The notes below the pieces were generated by a model. The model saw only the letters and a list, made by a program, of their open reading frames with translations. It did no database searches and was not told the origin of the DNA. Below are positions 43,012-53,045 of a DNA stretch of 64,000 nt, piece after piece; the stretch's first letter is position 1, and every line of letters begins with the position of its first letter. Where the stretch lies: positions 186,001-250,000 of the forward strand of contig JAHJUE010000010.1 of NCBI GenBank assembly GCA_018829205.1, read 5' to 3'. This stretch comes from Bacteroidota bacterium. Lineage in GTDB: Bacteria; Bacteroidota; Ignavibacteria; Ignavibacteriales; Melioribacteraceae. A program made the position numbers and the translations under genes.

Positions 43012-45267
43012 ATGCTGGGTAAAAAAATATATATATTATTCGCCGAAGATATAAAAACCGATTTCGAACTTGCCGTAAGAACTTTAAGAAAAGGCGGAAT
43101 AAATTTTGAATCGAAACTCGTTGATTCAAAAGATAAATTTATAAAAGCGATTGAAGAAAACAGACCCGATATAATTATCTCAGATTATTCAATGCCCGAA
43201 TTCGACGGAATGACGGCGCTTAAAACCGCGAGAGCAATAGATCCTACAATACCTTTTATTATACTTACAGGCTCAATGAATGAAGAAACTGCCGTATCAT
43301 GTATGAAAGAAGGAGCAAACGATTATGTTATTAAAGAACTTATTTCGAGACTTCCTTATGCTGTAAATGAGACTCTTATTAAGCATAAAATGATTCTTGA
43401 AAAAGAAATTGTTGAGAGAGAATTATTTGAAAAAACCGAAGAGCTGAATAATTATTTTACTAATGCTTTAGATTTGTTCTGCATTGCCGGTATTGACGGC
43501 ACTTTCTTAAGACTTAACAACGCCTGGGAAAAGACTCTCGGTTATAGAATGGATGAATTAATAGGTGAAAATTTTATAAAATTTGTTCATCCCGAAGATA
43601 TTGAATCGACAAAACGTGTATTGTCAAAACTGGAAAACAAGGAAGAAGTTTCGGATTTTGAAAACCGCTACATCTGCAAGGACGGTAATTATAAATGGAT
43701 CGAATGGCGTTCAAAATCGAGCGGGGATAAAATTTACGCCGCCGCCAGGGATATTACAGATAGAAAAAATTCCGAACAAGAGATATTTGAACTATCGGAA
43801 AGACTTCAGCATTATCTCGCTACCAGCCAAACAATCACTTATGCTTTGCGTATAAATAACAAAAGTGTTCTCCCCTTCTGGATAAGCGAAAACGTAACAA
43901 GAATCCTCGGTTATGAAATACAAGAGGTACTGAACGAAACATGGTGGAGCGAGAATCTATATCCGGAGGATAAGAAATCGACAGCCGAAGAGTTTGAAAA
44001 TTTTAGAACTTCAGGCAATGATACATATATTCGAGAATACCGCTTTTTTACCAAATCAAAAAATATTATATGGATAAGGGATGAACTTAGAATTGTTAAA
44101 GACAGAAAAGGCAGACCTTATGAAATAATAGGTACATGGACCGATATATCAAAAAGAAAGGAAGCAGAAGAAGATCTTATAAAAAGCGAAAAAAAATACA
44201 GGCAGTTTTTTGAGGAAGATTTATCATCCGTATATTTATCGGACGTGGACGGGAACTTAATTGACTGCAATCCGGCGTTTGTAAGCAGCTTCGGGTTTAA
44301 AAGCCGTGAAGAAGCGTTAAGTTCCAATACAATAGAATTGTATGAAAATTCCGATGAACGCAAAAAATTCGTAAATCTGTTAAAAGAAAGAAAAAGAATT
44401 ATTTATTACGAACAGAAATTATATAAAAAGAATAAAGAAATAATTTATGTGATAGTAAACGCAATAGGAATTTTTAATTCCGATAATATATTAACTAAAA
44501 TACAAGGTTATCTTTTTGATATTACCGAAATTAAAAATCTGCAGAATGAATTAATAAAAGCAAAAGAGACCGCCGAAAAAGCTAATTATCTTAAGTCCGA
44601 ATTTCTCGCGCAAATGTCGCATGAAATAAGAACGCCAATTAATGCTATTCTTAACTCCGCTAGTTTAATAAAGGAAGAGTCCGCCCGGTACTCAAACAGT
44701 GAAGTGCAGGAGTTTTTCCCTGTAATTGATTCGGCTAGCAAAAGAATTATCAGGACTATCGATTCAATTTTAAATATGTCCGAACTTCAAACCGGCAGTT
44801 ATAACCCAGAATTTAAAAAACTTAATTTAGTAAGGGATATATTAGATCATCTTTACCTTGAATTCAAATCATTGGCTGTTTCAAAAAAACTGAAATACAA
44901 TCTTATTATAAATACAAATAACACCGATTTATTCGCGGATTTTTACAGCATTCAGCAGACCTTTTCAAATTTGATCGACAACGCTATTAAGTATACCGAT
45001 GCCGGATCGGTAGATATAATAGTTTATAGAAATCAGCATAATAAACTTTGTGTCGACGTAAAGGATACCGGGATGGGGATCGCAAAAGAATTTATACCTG
45101 AAATATTCGACGCGTTCAGGCAGGAACATCAAGGTTATTCGCGAAAATATGACGGGAACGGACTCGGCTTAGCTTTAGTAAAAAACTACTGTAAAATAAA
45201 TAATTCCGAAATAAATTTATCAAGCGAAAAAGATTTTGGGACAACGTTTACATTAACATTTGCGTAA
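43012..45267 (+). CDS. hybrid histidine kinase with N-terminal receiver and PAS domains
   Basis: A 751-aa soluble kinase without membrane helices. It starts with a receiver domain (about 5-125; DIIISDYSMPEFDGMTALKT, PFIILTGSMNEETAV), then three PAS/PAC domains (about 150-260, 275-390, 395-510), a HisKA domain with QMSHEIRTPINAILN (about 530-590) and a HATPase (NLIDNAIKYTDAGS, DTGMGIAKEF, GNGLGLALV). The receiver at the N-terminus suggests input from a preceding phosphotransfer step, perhaps the 40445/42549 kinase-regulator pair 23 bases upstream. Confidence 0.88.
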   Translation: MLGKKIYILFAEDIKTDFELAVRTLRKGGINFESKLVDSKDKFIKAIEENRPDIIISDYSMPEFDGMTALKTARAIDPTIPFIILTGSMNEETAVSCMKEGANDYVIKELISRLPYAVNETLIKHKMILEKEIVERELFEKTEELNNYFTNALDLFCIAGIDGTFLRLNNAWEKTLGYRMDELIGENFIKFVHPEDIESTKRVLSKLENKEEVSDFENRYICKDGNYKWIEWRSKSSGDKIYAAARDITDRKNSEQEIFELSERLQHYLATSQTITYALRINNKSVLPFWISENVTRILGYEIQEVLNETWWSENLYPEDKKSTAEEFENFRTSGNDTYIREYRFFTKSKNIIWIRDELRIVKDRKGRPYEIIGTWTDISKRKEAEEDLIKSEKKYRQFFEEDLSSVYLSDVDGNLIDCNPAFVSSFGFKSREEALSSNTIELYENSDERKKFVNLLKERKRIIYYEQKLYKKNKEIIYVIVNAIGIFNSDNILTKIQGYLFDITEIKNLQNELIKAKETAEKANYLKSEFLAQMSHEIRTPINAILNSASLIKEESARYSNSEVQEFFPVIDSASKRIIRTIDSILNMSELQTGSYNPEFKKLNLVRDILDHLYLEFKSLAVSKKLKYNLIINTNNTDLFADFYSIQQTFSNLIDNAIKYTDAGSVDIIVYRNQHNKLCVDVKDTGMGIAKEFIPEIFDAFRQEHQGYSRKYDGNGLGLALVKNYCKINNSEINLSSEKDFGTTFTLTFA

Positions 45268-45284
45268 TAAGTTCATTGTTAAAA

Positions 45285-47240
45285 TTATACTTTTTGAGGG
45301 ACAGTAAATTTAAAATCACTTCCTTTTCCGGCTTCGCTTTCAACCCATATTCTGCCGCTGTTTCTTTCTACGAATTCTTTGCATAACAATAAACCTAAAC
45401 CTGTCCCCTGTTCATTAGCCGTACCCGCCGTAGAATGGAATACGGAAGGATTAAAAAGTTTTTTAATTGTATCCGCGTTCATTCCTATGCCGTTGTCAGA
45501 AATACATACTTCAATAAAATTCCCGGATACAACTGAAGATATTTTAATGCTGCCGTCTTTATTGGAAAATTTAATCGCGTTGCCTAATAAATTTCTTATT
45601 ACGGTTTTCAGCATTAATTTATCTGCAAATACCGTGGTACCGCCGTTTACTGTTGAAGATATTTCAACACCTTTATTATTGGCTCCTGAAACTAATAAGG
45701 CAATGTTGGCGTCAACTATATCACTTAAATCAATTGTTTGAGGCGCAAATTCGAGCTTGCCCGATTGTGTTTTGCTCCATTGCAGTAAATTATCCAGGAT
45801 TTCATGGCCGGTCTGCGAGGCTTCATTAATCATTTTTAAATAAGTTATCTTCTCTTCGTCTGTTAAATCAAGATAGTCCTCAATCAGCATTTCCGAGAAA
45901 TTAATTAAAGTACCGAATGGATTTTTTAAATCATGCCCTATAATTGAAAAAAGTTTATCCTTTGTAGCGTTTAATTCCTCAAGCTGTTTATGAGATTTTC
46001 TTGAATAAAGGTACCTGTTAAGGAGTACAACCGCGAAGAGCACAACCAGTACTAACGAAAATATAAAGTAATTTCTTTGAATAATGTTTGAGCTTTTAAG
46101 AATCTGGTTTTCGGATTCTTTTCTTTTGAGATCGTATTGAATTTCAAGTTCGGCGATGCCTTGTTTTATTTTTTCATTAACAAGTTTTTCCTTGGTTTCG
46201 TTAAAAAGCTCAAGAAAATTATACGCTTCCTTAAAATTATTTTTTCTTTTATATGAATCAGAAAGTCCTTTATAATTTTCGGAAATCATCAAAGTGATTT
46301 GTTCTTTTTTTGCGACTTCCAGGCTTTTATAAAAATATTCAACGGCGGAATCTACTTTATCCAGTTCAAGATATATTTTAGCGAGACTGTTGTAGTTATA
46401 AACAAGCCCTTCATTAATTCCGGATTTTACAACAATATCCAATGACTTTTTATGATATTCCAAAGCCTCGTCAAGTTCTTTTCTGTTGTAATGAACCAAT
46501 CCCAGGTTATGATAAGCTTTAGCTATACCGAGCACATAATTTATTTTTTGGGAAAGCTCAAGCGCCTTCTCATAATATTCTTCAGCTTTAAGGTTATCGT
46601 TATAAATATCCACATAAACGCCGCCTATTGAGTTAAGAACGAATGAGATTCTCTCTTCGTCATTAATTTCAACGGCAATTGCAAGCGCTTCATTTAAATA
46701 TTTTAAAGCATTTTGACCGCTTTGCAGATCTACATAAGTATCTCCTATATAACTTAACGTATAGGCTTCCCCTTTTTTATCGTTTATACTTCTATAATAA
46801 TTAAGGAGAGACATATAACTTTCAAAAGCTTTATCATAGATTCCGCTTATTAAATAAATTTCTGAAATTGAGGAAATTATAGGAGCATAAAAACTGCTTT
46901 TTGTTGAATCCTCCAAATTGTTCAAAGCTTCGTCGTAATATTTTAATGCCTCAACAAAATCTTTTTGAACAAAATAAATTTTGCCGAGATTATAATTTGA
47001 TTTTACAATACCTTCTTTATATCCTATTTTACCGGAAAGATTTAACGCCTCATTTATATAATTTTCCGCTTCATCCGGATTGCTTTCAAAATATTCTTCC
47101 GCAATGACTAATAAAAGATCGGTTCTTTCCTTGCCGCTCGCGGTTTTAAGATTATCTTTTAAACTGTCGTTTGGCTCCTGAGAAAAAATAATTCCGGCAG
47201 GAAGGTATAAAACCAAAAGTAAAAGTATAAATTTTCTCAT
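45285..47240 (-). CDS. TPR-containing sensor histidine kinase
   Basis: A 651-aa protein with a signal peptide (1-20, FILLLLVLYLPAGIIFSQEP), about eight TPR units (40-350; KYYDEALNNLED, NEALAIAVEIND, HKKSLDIVVK), one membrane helix (about 393-412, FIFSLVLVVLFAVVLLNRYL), HisKA (IIGHDLKNPFGTLINF) and HATPase (NLLGNAIKF, DNGIGMNADT, GTGLGLLL). The architecture is the common Bacteroidota/Ignavibacteria class in which periplasmic TPRs read an unknown signal. It is convergent with the 43012 gene; their ends are 17 bases apart. Confidence 0.9.
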   Translation of the reverse strand: MRKFILLLLVLYLPAGIIFSQEPNDSLKDNLKTASGKERTDLLLVIAEEYFESNPDEAENYINEALNLSGKIGYKEGIVKSNYNLGKIYFVQKDFVEALKYYDEALNNLEDSTKSSFYAPIISSISEIYLISGIYDKAFESYMSLLNYYRSINDKKGEAYTLSYIGDTYVDLQSGQNALKYLNEALAIAVEINDEERISFVLNSIGGVYVDIYNDNLKAEEYYEKALELSQKINYVLGIAKAYHNLGLVHYNRKELDEALEYHKKSLDIVVKSGINEGLVYNYNSLAKIYLELDKVDSAVEYFYKSLEVAKKEQITLMISENYKGLSDSYKRKNNFKEAYNFLELFNETKEKLVNEKIKQGIAELEIQYDLKRKESENQILKSSNIIQRNYFIFSLVLVVLFAVVLLNRYLYSRKSHKQLEELNATKDKLFSIIGHDLKNPFGTLINFSEMLIEDYLDLTDEEKITYLKMINEASQTGHEILDNLLQWSKTQSGKLEFAPQTIDLSDIVDANIALLVSGANNKGVEISSTVNGGTTVFADKLMLKTVIRNLLGNAIKFSNKDGSIKISSVVSGNFIEVCISDNGIGMNADTIKKLFNPSVFHSTAGTANEQGTGLGLLLCKEFVERNSGRIWVESEAGKGSDFKFTVPQKV

Positions 47241-47448
47241 AGTTATTTTCTGAAAATTAAAATGAATGAGTGGTCTAAGGGCTCCCTAAAATACTTATAG
47301 CTGGACTAATTTTCAATCATATAAATAAAAAAATATTTTAACCTTTCTATACTCGTATCGGATATTATTTAATTGTAAAGCATTGATATTAATCATAACC
47401 TTTGTCAATACATCTTAGTACCTTTTCTAAAACGCAGAAAGGTTATAT

Positions 47449-47799
47449 ATGAGAACTTTATTAAAATTACTATTCGGACTGATTTTAGTCGGACTGATTG
47501 TAATAAGCAGCGCGGCAATATTCGAAACATTTATTACAAGTAAGGAAGTTGAGATAGAAATTACAAAATTAGAAAGAACCTTAAATGAAGAAGGAGAATT
47601 AAAGTATTTTATTCATACGAAGGAAGAGGTTTTCAGAAACGAAGATAATTATTATCACGGTAAATCCAACCAGGAATCTTTAATGAAACTTTTGGAAGCA
47701 AATAAAAAGTATAAGGTTCAAGTTGTAGGTTATAATCTTGGGTTTGAAATACCATTCTTTATATCAAGCCGCAGAAATATTATTAAAATAATTCGGTAA
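47449..47799 (+). CDS. membrane-anchored protein, DUF1523-like, 116 aa
   Basis: One N-terminal membrane helix (about 5-27, LLKLLFGLILVGLIVISSAA) then a soluble tail ending in a beta-rich part (ELKYFIHTKEEVFRNEDNYY, HGKSNQESLMKLLEANKKYK, VQVVGYNLGFEIPFFISSRR). This resembles DUF1523-type small proteins of unknown function, in which a short helix precedes a beta domain. It precedes a kinase/response regulator pair by 80 bases. No specific role is known. Confidence 0.55.
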   Translation: MRTLLKLLFGLILVGLIVISSAAIFETFITSKEVEIEITKLERTLNEEGELKYFIHTKEEVFRNEDNYYHGKSNQESLMKLLEANKKYKVQVVGYNLGFEIPFFISSRRNIIKIIR

Positions 47800-47878
47800 T
47801 AAATCGGACCCGCCAAAACCCGCCTTAGTAATTCTTAATTTATTTTAATATTTTTACTGAAATTAAATTACTAACATT

Positions 47879-49459
47879 GTGAATAACACAGTAAATAAAA
47901 TCGGGTTAATACTGCTTGTTATAATTTTACTGCCGGCAATTGTATTAACTTCATACCAGTTTTTTTCGATAAGCGAAGACGAGCGGATTATTGAGGAAAT
48001 TTACGGCAACCAGCTGAATGCTATTCTTTTTTCCGTTAATCAATACTCAGAAGATGTTGTTTCTGAATGGGCGGATCAAATAGATGAAATAATTAGGGAT
48101 ACCGAAAATAATCCATCTCTTTTAAGAACTAGGATTGTCTCGTTTCTTAATTCTCACAATTCGATAAATTTAATTTTTCTGGCTGACAGCCTGAATTCCG
48201 GGAATCAGGTTTTCCCCTCTCCATTTATAAAATACAACGAAGAGCGGAACAGTGATTTTATATTTAAGATTCTTGATTCAAGCCGTACAATAGTTTCGCG
48301 CCTTTATAATTATAAAAAAGCTGATTACAGAAAACTTGAACCTCTTGTTAACAATATAACCGATAAAGATGTGGTTATAATTTTTCTTACGGAGAATAAA
48401 GGCCTAACGAGCATATGCGGAATTATGCTTAACCCGAAACAGTTTTCAGAGCAGGTATTATCTCCTAAAATACAGTCAATAGCCCAAAACGAATTTATTA
48501 TTTCTATATTAAATGAAAATACCGGTGAAATATTATATCAAAACGCAAATTTTCCCGGTGAGCTTATAAAACACAGAAGACCTTTATGGCTGGTCCCCGA
48601 AGGAACAATCGGAATATTCTTAAAAGATTCTTCAATTGAAGAACTTGTAAACAGCAAAAAAAATTCATTCATTATTATTATTTCTTTACTTACCGTAAGC
48701 CTTGTCGCCGGTGTATGGTTTGTTTTCGCAAATATTAAAAAGGAACTAAAACTTGCCCAAATAAAATCCGATTTTGTTTCCAATGTTTCGCATGAACTGA
48801 GAACGCCTTTGGCGCTTATAAGTATGTTCGCCGAAACGCTTGAAATGGGCAGAGTCAATTCCGACGATAAGAAAAATGAGTATTATAAAATAATTAGCCA
48901 GGAAACAAACAGGCTGGGAAGAATTGTAAATACGATATTAAATTTTTCAAAAATGGAAGCGGGTAAACGTAAATTCAATTTTATTGAAACGGATTTAAAT
49001 TCTATTATCGATAACATCTTGAATACATATAAATTTCACCTTCAGAATAAGGGCTTTACGCTTTCTCTTGATAAGTGTGAAAACCAGAAAGCAATTTACG
49101 CCGACGAAGAGGCGGTTTCGGAAGCCTTAATTAATTTGATTGACAACGCGATAAAATACAGCGGAGATAAAAAAGAATTATTTATCAAAACAGGATTCGA
49201 TAATCAATATTCCTTTATTGAAATTGCCGATAAAGGAATTGGAGTTAAAGAAGAAGACCAGAAGAAAATATTCGACAAATTTTACCGCGTTCATACAGGA
49301 CTTGTTCATAACGTTAAAGGAACCGGACTAGGCTTAACTCTTGTTAAGCAGATTGCGGAAAACCATAAAGGAAGCATTGAACTAAACAGCAAATTTGGGA
49401 AAGGCAGTACATTCAAATTAAAATTCCCAATCTATAACGGCAATACAGAAAAAAATTAA
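47879..49459 (+). CDS. membrane sensor histidine kinase
   Basis: A 526-aa kinase starting at GTG 47879. Two helices (about 8-30 and 262-285) enclose a periplasmic region of about 230 residues with no recognised domain, then HisKA with VSHELRTPLALISMF and a HATPase with NLIDNAIKYSG, DKGIGVKEEDQ and KGTGLGLTLV. It stands 11 bases before an OmpR-type regulator and probably forms a classical two-component pair with it. Confidence 0.9.
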   Translation: MNNTVNKIGLILLVIILLPAIVLTSYQFFSISEDERIIEEIYGNQLNAILFSVNQYSEDVVSEWADQIDEIIRDTENNPSLLRTRIVSFLNSHNSINLIFLADSLNSGNQVFPSPFIKYNEERNSDFIFKILDSSRTIVSRLYNYKKADYRKLEPLVNNITDKDVVIIFLTENKGLTSICGIMLNPKQFSEQVLSPKIQSIAQNEFIISILNENTGEILYQNANFPGELIKHRRPLWLVPEGTIGIFLKDSSIEELVNSKKNSFIIIISLLTVSLVAGVWFVFANIKKELKLAQIKSDFVSNVSHELRTPLALISMFAETLEMGRVNSDDKKNEYYKIISQETNRLGRIVNTILNFSKMEAGKRKFNFIETDLNSIIDNILNTYKFHLQNKGFTLSLDKCENQKAIYADEEAVSEALINLIDNAIKYSGDKKELFIKTGFDNQYSFIEIADKGIGVKEEDQKKIFDKFYRVHTGLVHNVKGTGLGLTLVKQIAENHKGSIELNSKFGKGSTFKLKFPIYNGNTEKN

Positions 49460-49470
49460 ACGGAGTAGTT

Positions 49471-50160
49471 ATGAAAAATATTCTCATTGTTGAAGATGAA
49501 CCGGGTATGAGAATGGGATTAAAGGATAATCTTGAGTTTGAGGGATTCTCAGTTGATTATGCGGAAGACGGCAGCGCGGGTCTTCAGAAAATCAGAGCCA
49601 ACAGTTACGACCTTGTACTGCTTGATGTAATGCTGCCTGAAATATCAGGATTCGAGATTTGCAAGACAATTAGAAAAGAAGGAATTAAAACGCCGGTAAT
49701 TCTGCTAACTGCAAAAGGCGAAGAAATTGATAAGGTATTGGGACTTGAATTGGGAGCGGATGATTATGTAACCAAACCGTTCAGCTTAAGAGAACTGCTG
49801 GCCAGAATTAAAGCCGTAATAAGAAGAGGCGAACAAACCGGCAATGATACCTTAAAAGAAGAAATTGTTACTATTGGTAAACTGGATATTAATTTTACAA
49901 CCTACAACTCAAAAGAAAAAGGCAATGATATTCAAATGTCGTATAAGGAATTTGAAGTGCTTCATTACTTGTGGAAAAGAAAAAACGAAACCGTAAGCAG
50001 GGATGATCTTCTTCACGATATTTGGGGACATGATGTTTATATTACAACTAGAACAATTGATAATTTTATTTTGAAACTGCGGCAGAAAATTGAAACCGAT
50101 TCCAAACACCCTAAAATAATTTTAACCGTGCATGGAATCGGTTATAAAATGATCATATAA
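49471..50160 (+). CDS. OmpR/PhoB-family response regulator
   Basis: A 229-aa regulator with an N-terminal receiver (ILIVEDEPGMRMGLKDNLEF, ADYDLVLLDVMLPEISGFE, PVILLTAKGEEIDKV, ADDYVTKPFSLRELLARIKA) and a C-terminal winged helix (SYKEFEVLHYLWKRKNETVS, RTIDNFILKLRQKIE, HGIGYKMI). The phospho-acceptor is in LLDVM. The preceding kinase is its likely partner. Its stop is 3 bases from the convergent lepB stop, so the two genes end back to back. Confidence 0.93.
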   Translation: MKNILIVEDEPGMRMGLKDNLEFEGFSVDYAEDGSAGLQKIRANSYDLVLLDVMLPEISGFEICKTIRKEGIKTPVILLTAKGEEIDKVLGLELGADDYVTKPFSLRELLARIKAVIRRGEQTGNDTLKEEIVTIGKLDINFTTYNSKEKGNDIQMSYKEFEVLHYLWKRKNETVSRDDLLHDIWGHDVYITTRTIDNFILKLRQKIETDSKHPKIILTVHGIGYKMII

Positions 50161-50162
50161 AA

Positions 50163-51056
50163 TTAATTTATAAGTTTTCCTATTCTGTCAAATCTTAAAG
50201 TAGATAACAGCTTAAAAGGATTTAATATTGAAACATCGGGATCAACAGACCACAAAACAACAATAGGCGAACCGACTATCCTATCCCTTGAAACAAAACC
50301 CCAGTAACGGCTGTCAAGGCTATTATCCCTATTATCCCCCATCATAAAATAATAATCTTTTTTAACCGTATAAGTATCGCTTTCATTCCCGTTTATATAT
50401 ATCTTTCCGTTTTTTACAGTTACTGCTTCTTTTTCCAGTTCCCTATTAATAAATGTTTCCCATTCATCTATGTTACTCAAGGTTAAATTTATTATGTGTC
50501 CTTCTTTAGGAACGGTAAGTTCTCCGTAATTATCGCTGTTCCAGTTTTTACCTTTCGGAAAAATATAAACTTCCTCGGCTCCTCTTGGTGTTGCCCTGTT
50601 TTTAAGATAATTTACATGGGGCGGTATGTTTAATTCTTCACCGTTAATAAAAACAACCCTGTCAACAATTTTAATTTTATCGCCGGGCAGTCCGATACAT
50701 CTTTTTACATAATGAACAACTTCTTCGTTGTATAATTGATCTCTTTCTCCGGGGTATTCAAATACAAGAATATCAAACCTATCCGGCTCGTCTAAAGAAG
50801 GAAAATTTATAAACGGAAGTCTGATATTTGTAAAGGGAATATATCTGGGGGTTGAGCCTCCGTAAATAAATTTATTAACAATTAAAAAATCGCCTGCTAA
50901 TATTGTATTTTCCATTGAAGGAGTTGGAACCATGGAAGCTTCAACAAAGGAAGATTTTATTATCAGCACAATCAAAATCATAACCGCGAATCCTTTGGTT
51001 ATATCATATGCTTTTTTTGCCATAATTTTAACGTTACCGTTTTTTATATCCCGCAT
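50163..51056 (-). CDS. lepB: signal peptidase I
   Basis: A 297-aa Lep-type peptidase. A membrane anchor (about 18-38, GFAVMILIVLIIKSSFVEA) precedes the catalytic Ser motif PSMENTILAGDFLIVNKFIYG, the catalytic Lys in VKRCIGLPGD, and the box GDNRDNSLDSRYWGFV. It removes signal peptides from secreted proteins, many of which are encoded in this window. A second ATG 11 codons in is possible, but a TAGGT site precedes the first. Confidence 0.95.
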   Translation of the reverse strand: MRDIKNGNVKIMAKKAYDITKGFAVMILIVLIIKSSFVEASMVPTPSMENTILAGDFLIVNKFIYGGSTPRYIPFTNIRLPFINFPSLDEPDRFDILVFEYPGERDQLYNEEVVHYVKRCIGLPGDKIKIVDRVVFINGEELNIPPHVNYLKNRATPRGAEEVYIFPKGKNWNSDNYGELTVPKEGHIINLTLSNIDEWETFINRELEKEAVTVKNGKIYINGNESDTYTVKKDYYFMMGDNRDNSLDSRYWGFVSRDRIVGSPIVVLWSVDPDVSILNPFKLLSTLRFDRIGKLIN

Positions 51057-51102
51057 AAATAATACCTACTTATTTTTAAAATTAAAGATACTGAAAATTG
51101 AT

Positions 51103-52809
51103 TTATGACCGAATCTCTTGCTTAATTTTTTCTTTAACGAACGGGTTAATTAAATATGAAATTAGAACAACAAGTAAACAGCCGATTACGTTAAACCAGA
51201 GAAACGGAACGTTTGAAAACGCAAATAATAAGATAACCACTATTTCCGCTATTACCGCCGAAATAAATGTTGCGTTGCCGCCTACTTTTTTAATATAAAA
51301 CGCTACGAGGAAAATACCGAGAATTGTTCCGTATACTAAGGAGCCGAGTATATTTACAGCTTCAATTAATGACCCCAGCCTGTTGGCGAACATCGCGAAA
51401 AAAATCGCGTAACCGCCCCAGAATACCGTCGCGAGTTTAGAGACTTTAAGATAATGTGCGTCGGATGCGTCTTTTTTTATTAACCTTTTATAAACGTCAA
51501 TAACAGTTGTAGAAGCCAATGCGTTAAGTTCGGCCGCGGTTGACGACATTGAAGCCGAAAGAATTGCTGCTAATACCAATCCTACCAAACCTACGGGAAG
51601 AAAAGTGACGACAAAATTTAGAAAAATATAATTTGTATCGTTACCGTCCGATTTAGGTTCCGCTTTTTTAATTAAACCGACAGCCGCTTCTCTAATTTCA
51701 TTTTGTTTTTCTTTTGAAGCGTCAAGAATTTTTTCATATGCCGCAATTTTGTTTTCATCATTATTTTCAATGGCGTTAAGCATAGCGCGCAAACTTTCAT
51801 TCCTCTCTTTGAACAATTCCTTATGTTCATTTTCAAGAGAGTTATACGCATCGGCATAAACACTTTCTTTTACGGCTTGTTCTTCAACGGGATTAAAATA
51901 TACGGGAGGAGTAGCAAACTGGTAAAAAGCAAAAACCATAGCTCCGATAAATAAAATAAAAAACTGCATTGGCACCTTTACAATACCGTTCATTATTAAA
52001 CCAATACGGCTTTGAGAAATTGAACTGCCCGATAAATAACGCTGAACCTGCGACTGATCCGTGCCGAAATAAGAAAGCATTAAAAATGTGCCGCCGATAA
52101 TACCCGACCAGAAAGTATAACGGTCGCTTAAATTGAATGAGAAATCAATCGCGTTTAGTTTTCCCATTTTACCGGCAACATACGCTGCATCAACAACGGA
52201 AATATCTTCAGGCAGCAATTTATAAATCATAAAAAAAGCAGCAGTCATGCCGAACATAATAATTACCATCTGCTGAAGGTGCGTTTTATTAACCGCGCGG
52301 GTCCCGCCCGATGCGGTATAAATTACAACCAACGTACCAATTATCAAATTTGTAACATATACATCCCATCCGAGCAGAACAGAGAGAATAATTGAAGGCG
52401 CAAATATTGTGAAGCCTGCCGCCAATCCGCGCTGTGTTAAAAACAGAAACGCTCCCAGCGTCCGGTTTTTTAAATCAAACCTTGTTTCAAGATATTCGTA
52501 TGCGGTGTAAACATTTAATTTGTGATAGATTGGAACTGCGGTAATTGAAAGGATTATCATTGCGATCGGAAGTCCGAGGTAAAATTGTACAAATCGCATA
52601 CCGTCAACATATGCCTGTCCGGGAGTAGAAAGGAATGTTATTGCGCTGGCCTGCGTTGCCATAATTGAAAGTGCTACTGTATACCAGGGGGTAGATTTAC
52701 TAGCTAATAAATAATCGTTAACATTTTTACTGCCGCGGGTTTTCCAAACCCCGTAAACAACAACAAATAAAATAAACGAACATAGAATAATCCAGTCAAA
52801 ATTACTCAT
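51103..52809 (-). CDS. sodium:solute symporter (SSS family)
   Basis: A 568-aa polytopic transporter with about 14 hydrophobic segments. Signatures include AYVDGMRFVQFYLGLPIAM, LTQRGLAAGFTIFAPSIILS and TRAVNKTHLQQMVIIMF. A long hydrophilic loop is present at about 320-380 (KERNESLRAML, EKILDASKEKQNEIREAAV), unusual for small-solute carriers. The family uses Na+ to import sugars, amino acids, nucleosides or anions; substrate cannot be read. A 45-aa membrane protein gene overlaps its start by 4 bases (ATGA), so translation is coupled. Confidence 0.88.
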   Translation of the reverse strand: MSNFDWIILCSFILFVVVYGVWKTRGSKNVNDYLLASKSTPWYTVALSIMATQASAITFLSTPGQAYVDGMRFVQFYLGLPIAMIILSITAVPIYHKLNVYTAYEYLETRFDLKNRTLGAFLFLTQRGLAAGFTIFAPSIILSVLLGWDVYVTNLIIGTLVVIYTASGGTRAVNKTHLQQMVIIMFGMTAAFFMIYKLLPEDISVVDAAYVAGKMGKLNAIDFSFNLSDRYTFWSGIIGGTFLMLSYFGTDQSQVQRYLSGSSISQSRIGLIMNGIVKVPMQFFILFIGAMVFAFYQFATPPVYFNPVEEQAVKESVYADAYNSLENEHKELFKERNESLRAMLNAIENNDENKIAAYEKILDASKEKQNEIREAAVGLIKKAEPKSDGNDTNYIFLNFVVTFLPVGLVGLVLAAILSASMSSTAAELNALASTTVIDVYKRLIKKDASDAHYLKVSKLATVFWGGYAIFFAMFANRLGSLIEAVNILGSLVYGTILGIFLVAFYIKKVGGNATFISAVIAEIVVILLFAFSNVPFLWFNVIGCLLVVLISYLINPFVKEKIKQEIRS

Positions 52810-52943
52810 TCAAATACCTTTGTAAACCAGTAGAAAGAAAGAGTAACAAAAACCGACTGCAGAAATAGAAATATATAAACGAATTTCCATTGATTATCGC
52901 GGGATAAAGCAACGGCTTTCGCTTTGAAGTAATAATATTTCAT
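52806..52943 (-). CDS. 45-aa membrane protein coupled to the symporter
   Basis: A short minus-strand frame, MKYYYFKAKAVALSRDNQW, then one hydrophobic helix (FVYIFLFLQSVFVTLSFYWF) and a short tail ending TKVFE. Its TGA overlaps the symporter ATG as ATGA. Small single-helix proteins in front of SSS or related transporters occur as accessory subunits. No family name is certain. The length is below usual annotation limits. Confidence 0.6.
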   Translation of the reverse strand: MKYYYFKAKAVALSRDNQWKFVYIFLFLQSVFVTLSFYWFTKVFE

Positions 52944-53045
52944 TCTATCCAAGTTCCCCCCAAGGATTTATAAGAAATAGATTAATTAGAGTATTCTCTT
53001 TTAGTTATTTTCCCAAATAATTGTTCCTGATAAAATTTAAAATTA

